Source: Galbibacter marinus
GTDB lineage: Bacteria > Bacteroidota > Bacteroidia > Flavobacteriales > Flavobacteriaceae
Assembly (NCBI RefSeq): GCF_000300875.1
Contig: NZ_AMSG01000004.1
Location: forward strand, 62,001-126,000
Length of the DNA stretch: 64,000 nt
Reading direction: 5' to 3'
In this document: positions 25,777-33,370 of the stretch, piece after piece
How the letters are laid out: each line of letters begins with the position of its first letter
Numbering within the stretch: the stretch's first letter is position 1
Position numbers and translations under genes: made by a program
The notes under the pieces: model-generated
Databases searched by the model: none
The model's input: only the letters and a program-made list of their open reading frames with translations
Told to the model about the DNA's origin: nothing

Positions 25777-25793
25777 TTAACTAAACGACATTG
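25777..25793 (-). repeat. Outer right terminal inverted repeat (third copy, no IS attached)
   Basis: TTAACTAAACGACATTG is identical to the last 17 bases of the inner IS end. The 36 or so bases before it show no further IS sequence. It forms the right boundary of the 8.7-kb element and abuts the second target copy. Confidence 0.92.
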
Positions 25794-26521
25794 GCTCCTA
25801 AACTTATAAATAATATTCCAGTAATGATAGTACAAACATAACCTATGTTGAAATCTGAAATAGAATGTTTAATGGTATAAGATTTTTGAACCTTTTGTTT
25901 TTCTAAAGCCCAAATGGAATGCCAAACAGAAATGTCCAAAGGTGCGGGCATCCATCCCATAAAAGCTATTAAAAAGGCAATTCCAGCGGCATCAGCAGGT
26001 ATTATTTGTGATAATTCAAGGGTCTCAACTGAGTTCGGGGCTGCAATGATCACCGCCGCGATGGTGCATATGGAAAGTGCCACCACGATATACTTCATAA
26101 ATTTATCAAGAAATTGATACTTTCCAATAATTAGAATTCCACCACTAACTATAAGTAAAAGAATGCTCCAGGAAATCGGATGGGTTGTGATACCGAATAG
26201 ACTCGCGGCCAGTCCAGCTGTAACGATGGTGACAGCAGTTTGTATGGTAAACATAGTGGCTAGGTTTAAGACGAAATAGGTAAAAAGCACAGGTTTTCTG
26301 AGTTTTCGGTAGCCCTCTAAAAGAGAATCACCTGTAGCCATAGCATATCTAGGGCCAAATTGAAAAAAGGGATATTTAAACAAGTGAACCAGAAATAATG
26401 CCCAAAGAAGACCAAACCCAAATTCAGCTCCCCCTCTAGTGGATTGTACAAGGTGGGACACCCCGATAGCAGCACCAGCAAAAAGAATTCCCGGTCCTAG
26501 TTGTCTTAAAAATGTTTTCAC
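25781..26521 (-). pseudogene. Nramp-like transporter, N-terminal fragment
   Basis: This is the 5' part of the split transporter. Genuine sequence runs from the ATG at 26521 to 25794; the frame then enters the element and stops three codons later. It encodes about 242 residues with about six hydrophobic helices. It is Nramp-like, but the metal-binding motifs differ from the classical ones: helix 1 reads GPGILFAGAAIGVSHL where DPGN is expected, and helix 6 reads GWMPAPLD where the MPH motif is expected. The intact protein would have had 404 residues. It stood 36 bp behind an ECF sigma gene and 50 bp before lipA. The truncated product is unlikely to work. Confidence 0.88.
25794..25803. repeat. 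Target site duplication, right copy
   Basis: GCTCCTAAAC, identical to 17111-17120. It begins directly after the outer terminal repeat and lies inside the Nramp-like coding sequence. Confidence 0.92.
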
Positions 26522-26557
26522 ATGTTTGTTGTTGGTGGTTACAAGTCTGTGAATGTA

Positions 26558-27172
26558 CTAAAAATTCTTGTTTTTTGGCTGATGAATTATTTCTGCCAAC
26601 AATCGCTTTGCTCTTAATAGCTTCACCTTGACATTATTCAAGGGTTCGTTAAGTTCTTTGGCAATTTCTTCGTAAGAGAGTTCTTGGAAGTAGCGCAGAT
26701 GAAGTACTTTTTGGTAGTGGGGTTTTAGTTTTTTTAAATCTTGAAGTAAACTGGCAAGATTTTGTTCGGTGATCAACTTGTCCTCAGCTGTCGGACTATC
26801 GTCGACTAGATTGTAGACTGAATTTTTATCTTGTTTTGATAGTGTCCTAGCAAATTCAGGTTTTTTTTGTCGAATAAGGTCAATATGGATGTTCTTTGAG
26901 ATGGTTATGAGCCAAGTTTTGAATTCGTATTGCTCTTTATAGGTCTTAATCTTATCAAAAGCCTTTGAAAAGGTTCGAATGGTGATATCTTCTGCCTCAT
27001 TCTCATCTCGAGTTCTTAGCAATTGAAAACTGTATACATCATTCCAGTAGGTGTTGAGCAAATAGCTAAACGCTTTTTGATCACCTTTTTTGGCGTTTTC
27101 AATTTGAACTTGATTATTATTTAGCTTTTCACTCAAGGAATACTTTTTTACATCGTACCTAAAGATAGGCAA
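26558..27172 (-). CDS. ECF-type RNA polymerase sigma factor
   Basis: A 204-residue sigma-70 family protein of the ECF type. Region 2 lies at about residues 25-95 (AEDITIRTFSKAFDKI, then FKTWLITISKNIHIDLIR), and region 4 at about 135-190 (YQKVLHLRYFQELSYEEIAKEL). No anti-sigma gene is adjacent. The broken Nramp-like gene follows 36 bp downstream and lipA lay behind that, so it may once have been co-transcribed with the transporter. Target promoters are unknown. Confidence 0.9.
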   Translation of the reverse strand: MPIFRYDVKKYSLSEKLNNNQVQIENAKKGDQKAFSYLLNTYWNDVYSFQLLRTRDENEAEDITIRTFSKAFDKIKTYKEQYEFKTWLITISKNIHIDLIRQKKPEFARTLSKQDKNSVYNLVDDSPTAEDKLITEQNLASLLQDLKKLKPHYQKVLHLRYFQELSYEEIAKELNEPLNNVKVKLLRAKRLLAEIIHQPKNKNF

Positions 27173-27244
27173 TACTATCTCTATTGCCTAAGGTCACGGC
27201 AGTGTTTATCAAAATTAATTGGTGCATCCTTTAAGAGTGCCCGA

Positions 27245-27451
27245 TTAATTTGCTAATTGAGTGTCCTTTTTGCAATCCTGTTCGTCAGGTAATTTACCAC
27301 AATAACTACAGGCCTCTCCTTCTTTATTAAGAAAAGGTGATTGGCTAGCACATGTACCTGCAAACTTTCCGTTTTTCTTACTTAGAATTTTAATGGCAAT
27401 CCCTGCAAAGGCAAGACCCATTATTATAATACTTACTATTAGAAGTTTCAT
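27245..27451 (-). CDS. Small membrane-anchored cysteine-containing protein
   Basis: A 68-residue protein with one N-terminal hydrophobic helix (residues 3-22), then a short soluble tail with four cysteines in the pattern C-x13-C-x2-C-x9-C (including CSYC). The pattern could bind metal or form disulfides. Short proteins of this kind are common in Flavobacteriaceae and are annotated only as membrane or secreted proteins. Function is unknown. It stands alone between the two sigma-factor genes. Confidence 0.65.
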   Translation of the reverse strand: MKLLIVSIIIMGLAFAGIAIKILSKKNGKFAGTCASQSPFLNKEGEACSYCGKLPDEQDCKKDTQLAN

Positions 27452-27552
27452 TTGCTCGATTTTATATTCTTATAAGTGTTTTGTCGAATACTTGGGTACA
27501 AAGTTACAAATAAGCCAATGAATTTCGGATGCTTTAGTCCCTAATTCCATGT

Positions 27553-27587
27553 AAAAAAAATCCCTGAACTTTTTAAAGGACAGGGAT
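27553..27587 (-). terminator. Terminator of the sigma/anti-sigma operon
   Basis: ATCCCTG at 27560-27566 pairs with CAGGGAT at 27581-27587. On the minus strand the stem is followed by an uninterrupted run of eight T. It lies 29 bp beyond the anti-sigma stop. Confidence 0.8.
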
Positions 27588-27615
27588 AGAATTATGTCAA
27601 AAGAAGAATTAAGTG

Positions 27616-28404
27616 TTATTCTTCTTTTTTTAGATTAATACTAGCCACCTCGCTATCGATGGAAGCAAAATCTTTATTTCCTTTGGAGTCAATCGTTATT
27701 TTGTAATTAGAGGCGCTATCTTTAAATGGTAGTGCCATTAGCTTCGTGTCTGCTTTATCAATAACACCAAGGCAAACCATCTCACCATTAATCTCGGCCC
27801 ACATTTTAAGTTCTTTGTCCTTTGGGAGCTCTGGTACTGATAATACGTTAATAGCCGATAATCTTTCCTTTGGATTTACATAGGCTACAGTACGTAGGTT
27901 CTTTGCACGCTCATTTCCATTAATTAAGTATTTTTGGGTCTCAGGGTCACTGAGTACCGCATACTTACTTTTCATGTTTTCCAATCGTGCATTGGTATTT
28001 ACGATATCTTCTTTGAGGTTTTCAATTTGACCCGCTACGCTATTATTTGTGGTAGAGAGTAATCTGTTTTGATTCCACAATGTAATGGTAGTTGCACCAA
28101 ATAACAATGTGGTAACACAAGCGGCTACAAAATACCAAGGAATGCTTCGTTTGTTTGAATCCGCTGGGTGTGCTTCTGTTTTTATGCTTTCTAATACGTT
28201 ATCTAAGACAGACTCTGGAGCTTTTATAGCGAAGGTTTTGCTGTAGATCTCCAAATTCTCTTCTAGGGTGTTGTAGGCTGCCTTGACTTCTTTTGAAGTG
28301 TCTATGAAATGTTCAACCTGCACCTGTTCTTCGTAACTGACATTGCCAAGCAAATAGCGCTCTAGTAGGTCGCTTTCTAAAAGTGTTTTTACTTCATTTT
28401 TCAT
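27616..28404 (-). CDS. Membrane anti-sigma factor (RskA-like)
   Basis: A 262-residue single-pass protein. The N-terminal 60 residues are the sigma-binding domain (LLERYLLGNVSYEEQ); they lack the HxxxCxxC zinc motif of ZAS anti-sigmas. One transmembrane helix lies at about residues 86-106. A short coiled coil follows, then a C-terminal RskA-like beta domain (PELPKDKELKMWAEI, GVIDKADTKLMALPF). It is 8 bp downstream of the ECF sigma gene it should hold at the membrane. The releasing signal and protease are unknown. Confidence 0.87.
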   Translation of the reverse strand: MKNEVKTLLESDLLERYLLGNVSYEEQVQVEHFIDTSKEVKAAYNTLEENLEIYSKTFAIKAPESVLDNVLESIKTEAHPADSNKRSIPWYFVAACVTTLLFGATTITLWNQNRLLSTTNNSVAGQIENLKEDIVNTNARLENMKSKYAVLSDPETQKYLINGNERAKNLRTVAYVNPKERLSAINVLSVPELPKDKELKMWAEINGEMVCLGVIDKADTKLMALPFKDSASNYKITIDSKGNKDFASIDSEVASINLKKEE

Positions 28405-28412
28405 GGCTTTAA

Positions 28413-28982
28413 CTATATTAATATGATCAGAATTAATAAAATTGACAAGGTAGCAGGGTCATAGATTTTTCTTAATTCTCTTAATCCTATTTTTAAACGA
28501 GACTTTATTGTTCCTAGTGGAATATCCAGTGCTTCTGCGGCTTCTTGTTGGGTCATCCCTTCAAAGAATAATGCTTCCATAACAACCTGGTATTTCTCAT
28601 CTAAGGAGTTTAAATGCTTTCTAACATCTAGATGCTCTGGATTAACACTTTCAACTCCTAGATTATATACGTTAGAAACTTCAATTTGGATTTCCTGATC
28701 AGTTTTTAAATTTGCACTGCGTATTTTATCTATTGCAGTGTTTCTAGTAATACGAAACATCCAAGTAAATAACTTGGACTTTTGGGAATCATAGGTGTCT
28801 ATTTTTTTCCAAATTTTCATCAAGCTAATTTGGAGTACATCTTTGGCTAAATCTTCATCTTTAGTAATTTTAAAGGCGACCCCAAAAAGCGTATCTCCAT
28901 AATGGTCGTATAATAACGCCATTCCTTTCTCATCCTGTTTCGAAAGTAAATCGATTATATTTTTTTCCAAAAGTTGACTCAT
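28413..28982 (-). CDS. ECF-type RNA polymerase sigma factor with adjacent anti-sigma factor
   Basis: A 189-residue ECF sigma factor. Region 2 has AKDVLQISLMKIWKKI and KLFTWMFRITRNTAIDKIR; region 4 has YQVVMEALFFEGMTQQEAAEAL with the LGTIKSRLKIGLREL helix. The last dozen residues are unusually hydrophobic (LSILLILIILI), which may bring it near the membrane. It is followed after 8 bp by its anti-sigma factor, so the pair should be co-expressed and probably autoregulated. Confidence 0.92.
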   Translation of the reverse strand: MSQLLEKNIIDLLSKQDEKGMALLYDHYGDTLFGVAFKITKDEDLAKDVLQISLMKIWKKIDTYDSQKSKLFTWMFRITRNTAIDKIRSANLKTDQEIQIEVSNVYNLGVESVNPEHLDVRKHLNSLDEKYQVVMEALFFEGMTQQEAAEALDIPLGTIKSRLKIGLRELRKIYDPATLSILLILIILI

Positions 28983-29086
28983 GTGCGCGCTTGGATTACT
29001 ACCCTGACACTCTTAAAATAGCAGGTAATTTCAAATGTATTAATTAATATTTTAAGTTAATATCAATAGATATTGATTTTTGTGCT

Positions 29087-30109
29087 TTAATAGATGTTAA
29101 CTTCGGGCTCAATGTAAACATTAAATTTGTCTTTGACACTTTTTTGAATGTTCTGTGCCAATTCCCACAATTGCTCTCCCTTTGCATCCCCATAGTTTAC
29201 TAGTACTAAAGCTTGGTTTTTATGAACTCCTACTTCTTTATAGCGTTTTCCTTTATAACCACATTGTTCAATTAGCCATCCAGCGGGAATCTTAATTTGA
29301 TTTTCACCAAAATTATAATGTGGTATATCAGGGTACTGTTTTTGTATCTGAGTAAATTGCTCCACTAAGACCACCGGGTTTTTGAAAAAGCTCCCTCCAT
29401 TGCCCAGTACTTTTGGGTCAGGAAGTTTGCTTTGTCGAATACTGATTACCGCATCGGAAATTTGATTAATACTAGGATGCTCTATCCCCTGTTCTTTCAG
29501 TTGACTCGCAATGGCACCATAGGATATGTTCTTTTGGTGATTTCTTGTGGTTAGTTCAAGGATTACGGAGGTAATGATATACCGTCCTTTGTTTCTTTTA
29601 AACACAGAATCTCTATATCCAAATGCGCAATCCTCCTTTGTAAAGCTGACTTGTTTATTTTCTTTTAGATCGAGTGCCTGACAGCTGACAAATACATCTT
29701 TTAACTCCACCCCATAGGCGCCGATATTTTGGACTGGCGCTGTACCTACGTTTCCTGGAATTAGTGAAAGATTCTCTATGCCTCCTAAATCGTGGACTAA
29801 GGCCCAGAGTACAAAGTCATGCCATACTTCACCTGCTTGTATCTCTACCTGAGCGTGATTTTGTGTTTTATTCAGGACCTCAATGCCCTTTGTGTTTAAA
29901 TGGATCACTAAGCGCTCAAGATCTTTGGTGAGTAAAATGTTGCTGCCTCCACCTATAATCAATGAATCAGGGTGCTCTTTTGAAAACAATACTTCCTTAA
30001 GAGTAGCATTGTCATCAATCTCCATAAACTGCAATGCAGTTACATCAATGCCAAAGGTATTGTAAGGTTTTAGAGAAACGTTGCGCTCCAGCGTGTTAGG
30101 TTTAGGCAT
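29087..30109 (-). CDS. murB: UDP-N-acetylmuramate dehydrogenase
   Basis: A 340-residue cytoplasmic flavoenzyme that reduces UDP-N-acetylenolpyruvoylglucosamine to UDP-N-acetylmuramate in peptidoglycan synthesis. It has the N-terminal KPYNTFGID start, the FAD-binding IIGGGSNILLT, SLIPGNVGTAPVQNIGAYG, the FGYRDSVFK motif, and the substrate-reducing serine in LGNGGSFFKNP. The C-terminal domain with GYKGKRYKEVGVH and IEPEVNIY makes it the E. coli-like type I. Its start overlaps the stop of the upstream aminotransferase gene by 8 bp, so the two are translationally linked. Confidence 0.94.
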   Translation of the reverse strand: MPKPNTLERNVSLKPYNTFGIDVTALQFMEIDDNATLKEVLFSKEHPDSLIIGGGSNILLTKDLERLVIHLNTKGIEVLNKTQNHAQVEIQAGEVWHDFVLWALVHDLGGIENLSLIPGNVGTAPVQNIGAYGVELKDVFVSCQALDLKENKQVSFTKEDCAFGYRDSVFKRNKGRYIITSVILELTTRNHQKNISYGAIASQLKEQGIEHPSINQISDAVISIRQSKLPDPKVLGNGGSFFKNPVVLVEQFTQIQKQYPDIPHYNFGENQIKIPAGWLIEQCGYKGKRYKEVGVHKNQALVLVNYGDAKGEQLWELAQNIQKSVKDKFNVYIEPEVNIY

Positions 30110-31292
30110 TGTATTGTCTTAAAGCTTCTTTTAGTATTTCAACTGCTCTTAAAAGGTCTTTCTTATCTAGTACATAGGCGATCCTAACTTGATCGTATCC
30201 GATTCCTTCGCTTGCATAAAATCCTGCTGCAGGGGCAACCATTACAGTTTGACCATCCAATTGGAAGTCTTCCAATAACCAGCGTGCAAAATCTTCGGTA
30301 TTCGATACAGGAAGTTGAACGATGCAATAAAACGCTCCCTGTGGAGTAGCAACTTTAACGCCATCTATGGTTTTTAATGCAGTTATTAGAAGGTTTCTAC
30401 GCTCAGCATATTCTGTGATAACTTGGTCAAAATAGGACTGCGGTGTATCTAGAGCAGCCTCACTAGCGATAAGCGCTAGAGTAGGAGGGGATAATCTCGC
30501 TTGAGCAAATTTTAAAGCCGTTTTATGAACTTCATTATTTCTAGTGACTAGACATCCTATTCTTGCGCCACACATACTGTAGCGTTTGGATACAGAATCC
30601 ACTACGATGGCATTGTCCTGAATTCCTTTTTCTTGTAGAATCGAATAGTGTTCTACATTGTCATAAGCAAACTCTCTATAGACCTCGTCTGAGATTAAAA
30701 ATAAATCGTGTTTTTTAACAAGTGCAGCTAATTTTTTAATTTCTTCTTTGGTGTATAGGTAACCAGTAGGATTCCCTGGGTTACATATTAGAATTGCCTT
30801 TGTTTTAGGGGTAATTAGCTTTTCAAATTCTTCCACAGGAGGAAGGGCGAAATTATCTTCAAAATTAGACACCACTGGAACAACTTCCACTCCAGAGGCG
30901 TTCGCAAAACCATTGTAATTAGCATAAAAAGGTTCTGGGATGATGATTTCATCTGCAGTATCCGCAATAGAACCGATAGCAAACATCAAAGCCTCAGAGC
31001 CGCCTGTGGTGACAATTATTTGATCCGCAGTGACATCGATGTCACATTTTCCGTAGTAATTTGCCAATTTAGTACGGTATTCTTGTGAGCCTTCACTACG
31101 GCTGTATTCTAGAATCTCTAGGGTGTTATTTCGTACCGCATCCATGGCAACCTCAGGAGTTTTTATATCGGGTTGACCAATGTTTAGATGTATAACTTCG
31201 ACCCCTTTGCTCTTCGCGGTTTCTGCATAGGGTACTAATTTTCTAATCGGAGATTCAGGCATGTTTTGCCCTTTCTTGGAAATTTTTGGCAT
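30102..31292 (-). CDS. Class I/II PLP-dependent aminotransferase
   Basis: A 396-residue aminotransferase of the aspartate aminotransferase fold. PLP contacts are visible: GGSEALMFA, the ICNPGNPTGYLY motif, LISDEVYREF, and the Schiff-base lysine in VVDSVSKRYSM. The substrate range cannot be told from sequence. A second start at Met11 is possible. It overlaps murB by 8 bp. Confidence 0.9.
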   Translation of the reverse strand: MPKISKKGQNMPESPIRKLVPYAETAKSKGVEVIHLNIGQPDIKTPEVAMDAVRNNTLEILEYSRSEGSQEYRTKLANYYGKCDIDVTADQIIVTTGGSEALMFAIGSIADTADEIIIPEPFYANYNGFANASGVEVVPVVSNFEDNFALPPVEEFEKLITPKTKAILICNPGNPTGYLYTKEEIKKLAALVKKHDLFLISDEVYREFAYDNVEHYSILQEKGIQDNAIVVDSVSKRYSMCGARIGCLVTRNNEVHKTALKFAQARLSPPTLALIASEAALDTPQSYFDQVITEYAERRNLLITALKTIDGVKVATPQGAFYCIVQLPVSNTEDFARWLLEDFQLDGQTVMVAPAAGFYASEGIGYDQVRIAYVLDKKDLLRAVEILKEALRQYNA

Positions 31293-31320
31293 AAATCTAA
31301 TTTTACGAATTGCAAATTTG

Positions 31321-31328
31321 CAAAATTA
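31321..31328 (-). promoter_or_regulatory. -7 promoter box of the aminotransferase-murB operon
   Basis: Read on the minus strand, TAATTTTG matches TAnnTTTG. It lies 28 bp before the aminotransferase ATG, which gives a leader of about 25 nt. Confidence 0.5.
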
Positions 31329-31447
31329 TTTCCACAATTTGTTATAAAACCACAGGCTTCTTTACAGCGCGATTTAATGTTAAAAAACTATGTTAATTCA
31401 TTGATTTTTAATACCTTTAGAAGGTTAATCATAGGTTTATACTAACT

Positions 31448-32779
31448 ATGAACGCTGTTAAATATATCCGTTGGCTCATCCTGTTTGCTGTATGTGTTTC
31501 ATATGGCCAGAATAAATTCGAGCTTTTGGATGGTGATCGCAGTGAAAAAGTATCCTTCGACTTTGTAAATAATCTAATTGTATTAGAGGTTGAGGTCAAT
31601 AAAATTCCACTCTCATTTATTGTAGATACAGGTGTCAACAAACCTATCTTATTTGATATTTCTCCAGAAGATTCATTAGAGGTTCACAGTCCAAAAGATA
31701 TTTATATCAAAGGCTTAGGTGGAGGGGAACCTCTTCGGGCAATCCATAGTAAGAACAATTTATTTAAAATAGGAAAGGTTGTCAACAGGCAACAGGATTT
31801 TTATCTCATCCGAGATGCTAATGTGAATTTCTCTCAACAAATCGGTTATAGAGTTCATGGTATAATTGGTTTTGACCTTTTTAAAAATTTTATTGTCGAG
31901 GTAAATTATAAAAATGAACGTATTGGTTTTTATGATCCTAAACAGTATCGTTATAGGAATTGCCGTAATTGTGAAACTCTGCCTATAGAAGTCGAGGGCT
32001 CAAAGGCATATGTGCATGGGTATATAAAGCAGTATTCTCATATACAAGAGATCCCAGTGAAGTTACTCCTGGATAGTGGAAGCTGTGATGCATTGTGGTT
32101 ATTTGAAAATACTGAAGGTGAAATAGCAGGTCCTGTGAAGTTTTTTGATGATTTATTAGGGTTTGGACTCAGTGGTAAAATTCATGGTAAGCGTGCTCGC
32201 TTGCAGCGTTTTACAATTGGAGGTTTTGAAGTTCAGCAAACCAAAGTATCATATCCTGATTCCATATCATTGCGATACTTAAATGTGATGGGTGATAGAA
32301 ATGGTTCCCTTGGTTCAGAAATATTAAGGCGTTTTAAAGTGGTTTTTGATTACCCAAACCAAAAATTAACCCTTAAAAAGAATGGTGACTTTAATGATCC
32401 CTTTCTCTATAATATGAGCGGGATTCAGCTTCAGCACAATGGAATGAGGATTGTAAAGGCGATGTCTCAGGATATAGATCAGGGTAGTAGGATTGTCAAC
32501 AAAGCAAATAGTAATTACATCGCCCTTGAAGATAATTTTAAGTTTGAACTGCATCCCGCTATTCAAATTGCGGAGGTGCGACTCAATAGCCCTGCAGATA
32601 AGGTGGGTTTACGTAAAGGAGATGTGATATTAAGGGTGAATCGAAAGGATATTAGTAGTTATTCCCTGCAACAAGTTACACATATGATTAATGCCAAGCC
32701 TGGTAAAACGATTCAACTGGAGATAAATCGTAAAGGTTCTAATCTAAAGTTTGCTTTTGAGCTTGTAAAAGTGCTTTAA
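31448..32779 (+). CDS. Secreted retropepsin-like aspartyl protease with PDZ domain
   Basis: A 443-residue exported protein. The signal peptide ends near SYGQ (residue 21). Two pepsin/retropepsin-type half-domains follow, each with an active-site motif: FIVDTGV (D60-T61-G62) and LLLDSGS (around residue 207). Each is followed by the hydrophobic GIIGFDLFKNF or LGSEILRRF segment. A PDZ domain lies at about residues 360-440 (LNSPADKVGLRKGDVILRVN). Such proteins are widespread in Bacteroidota; substrate is unknown. It has its own short transcription unit ended by a bidirectional hairpin. Confidence 0.87.
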   Translation: MNAVKYIRWLILFAVCVSYGQNKFELLDGDRSEKVSFDFVNNLIVLEVEVNKIPLSFIVDTGVNKPILFDISPEDSLEVHSPKDIYIKGLGGGEPLRAIHSKNNLFKIGKVVNRQQDFYLIRDANVNFSQQIGYRVHGIIGFDLFKNFIVEVNYKNERIGFYDPKQYRYRNCRNCETLPIEVEGSKAYVHGYIKQYSHIQEIPVKLLLDSGSCDALWLFENTEGEIAGPVKFFDDLLGFGLSGKIHGKRARLQRFTIGGFEVQQTKVSYPDSISLRYLNVMGDRNGSLGSEILRRFKVVFDYPNQKLTLKKNGDFNDPFLYNMSGIQLQHNGMRIVKAMSQDIDQGSRIVNKANSNYIALEDNFKFELHPAIQIAEVRLNSPADKVGLRKGDVILRVNRKDISSYSLQQVTHMINAKPGKTIQLEINRKGSNLKFAFELVKVL

Positions 32780-32785
32780 AAAGAA

Positions 32786-32830
32786 CAAACCATGCTAAAA
32801 AATGTTTTTAAGCATGGTTTGGTATATGAT
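32786..32830. terminator. Bidirectional hairpin terminator
   Basis: CAAACCATGCT at 32786-32796 pairs with AGCATGGTTTG at 32811-32821, and an inner A5/T5 stem extends it after one mismatch. It separates the convergent protease and DUF1573 genes. Confidence 0.75.
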
Positions 32831-32853
32831 ACAGGTGATTTTAAATCACAGGC

Positions 32854-33240
32854 TTACTTCGAAGTGCTAGCAAGTACTTTCCCTTTAATTTTCACGGCCA
32901 CAGTAGGCGTGTCGGCATTCGACTGAACTGTTACGGTTTTACGAATTGGACCCACTCTATTTGTGTCGTATTTTACTTCAATTTGACCTGTAGCTCCTGG
33001 GGCGATAGGTGCTTCTGGTTTTTTAGGTATCGTACAGCCACAACTTGAGCGTACATCAGAAATTACCAAAGGTATATCTCCAGTGTTTGTGAATTCAAAA
33101 ACGCGAACTCCATCACTGCCTTTAGCGATTTCACCATAATCAATTACCTGTTGTTTAAACTCTATTTTTGCTGTCTTTTCTTGTGCCTGAACGGCAAAAC
33201 TAAGAACGCCAACAAATAATAGCATTAGGAAATTTTTCAT
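32854..33240 (-). CDS. DUF1573 domain secreted protein
   Basis: A 128-residue protein with a signal peptide (residues 1-19, cleaved after VQAQ). One Ig-like DUF1573 (ASH/MSP-related) domain follows, with the family signatures FDYGEIAKG-like YGEIAKGSDG, FEFTNTGDIPLVIS and SSCGCTIP. The domain is common in Bacteroidota surface and periplasmic proteins; the role is unknown. It is divergent from valS. Confidence 0.88.
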   Translation of the reverse strand: MKNFLMLLFVGVLSFAVQAQEKTAKIEFKQQVIDYGEIAKGSDGVRVFEFTNTGDIPLVISDVRSSCGCTIPKKPEAPIAPGATGQIEVKYDTNRVGPIRKTVTVQSNADTPTVAVKIKGKVLASTSK

Positions 33241-33370
33241 CGTTTTTCAGATTTAAGTGAATATCAAATTTAATTACTTTTTACAATCCGTGCAAAATTT
33301 AGTGTTTATCTTTCAAAATCCTACGGATATAGCTACTTTTGCTCTCCTAACTCCAAAAAGTGTTCCAAAG

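Larger units (their letters stand above)
17121..25793. mobile_element. 8.7-kb IS4-family-derived transposon carrying a SusCD/phosphodiesterase cargo
   Basis: The element is 8,673 bp. Its outer ends are inverted copies of an IS terminal repeat (CAATGTCGTTTAGTTAA at left, TTAACTAAACGACATTG at right), and a perfect 10-bp target duplication flanks it. The left 1,534 bp are a complete IS4-family element. The right end is a lone terminal repeat without IS sequence. About 7.1 kb of cargo lies between: small membrane protein, TetR regulator, phosphodiesterase, SusC, SusD. The IS taken alone has no matching flanks (the base run after 18654 is AATTAT), so the unit that moved was the whole 8.7 kb. It split an Nramp-like gene. 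The cargo visibly uses CCG proline codons more freely than neighbouring host genes, in keeping with transfer from elsewhere. Confidence 0.88.
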
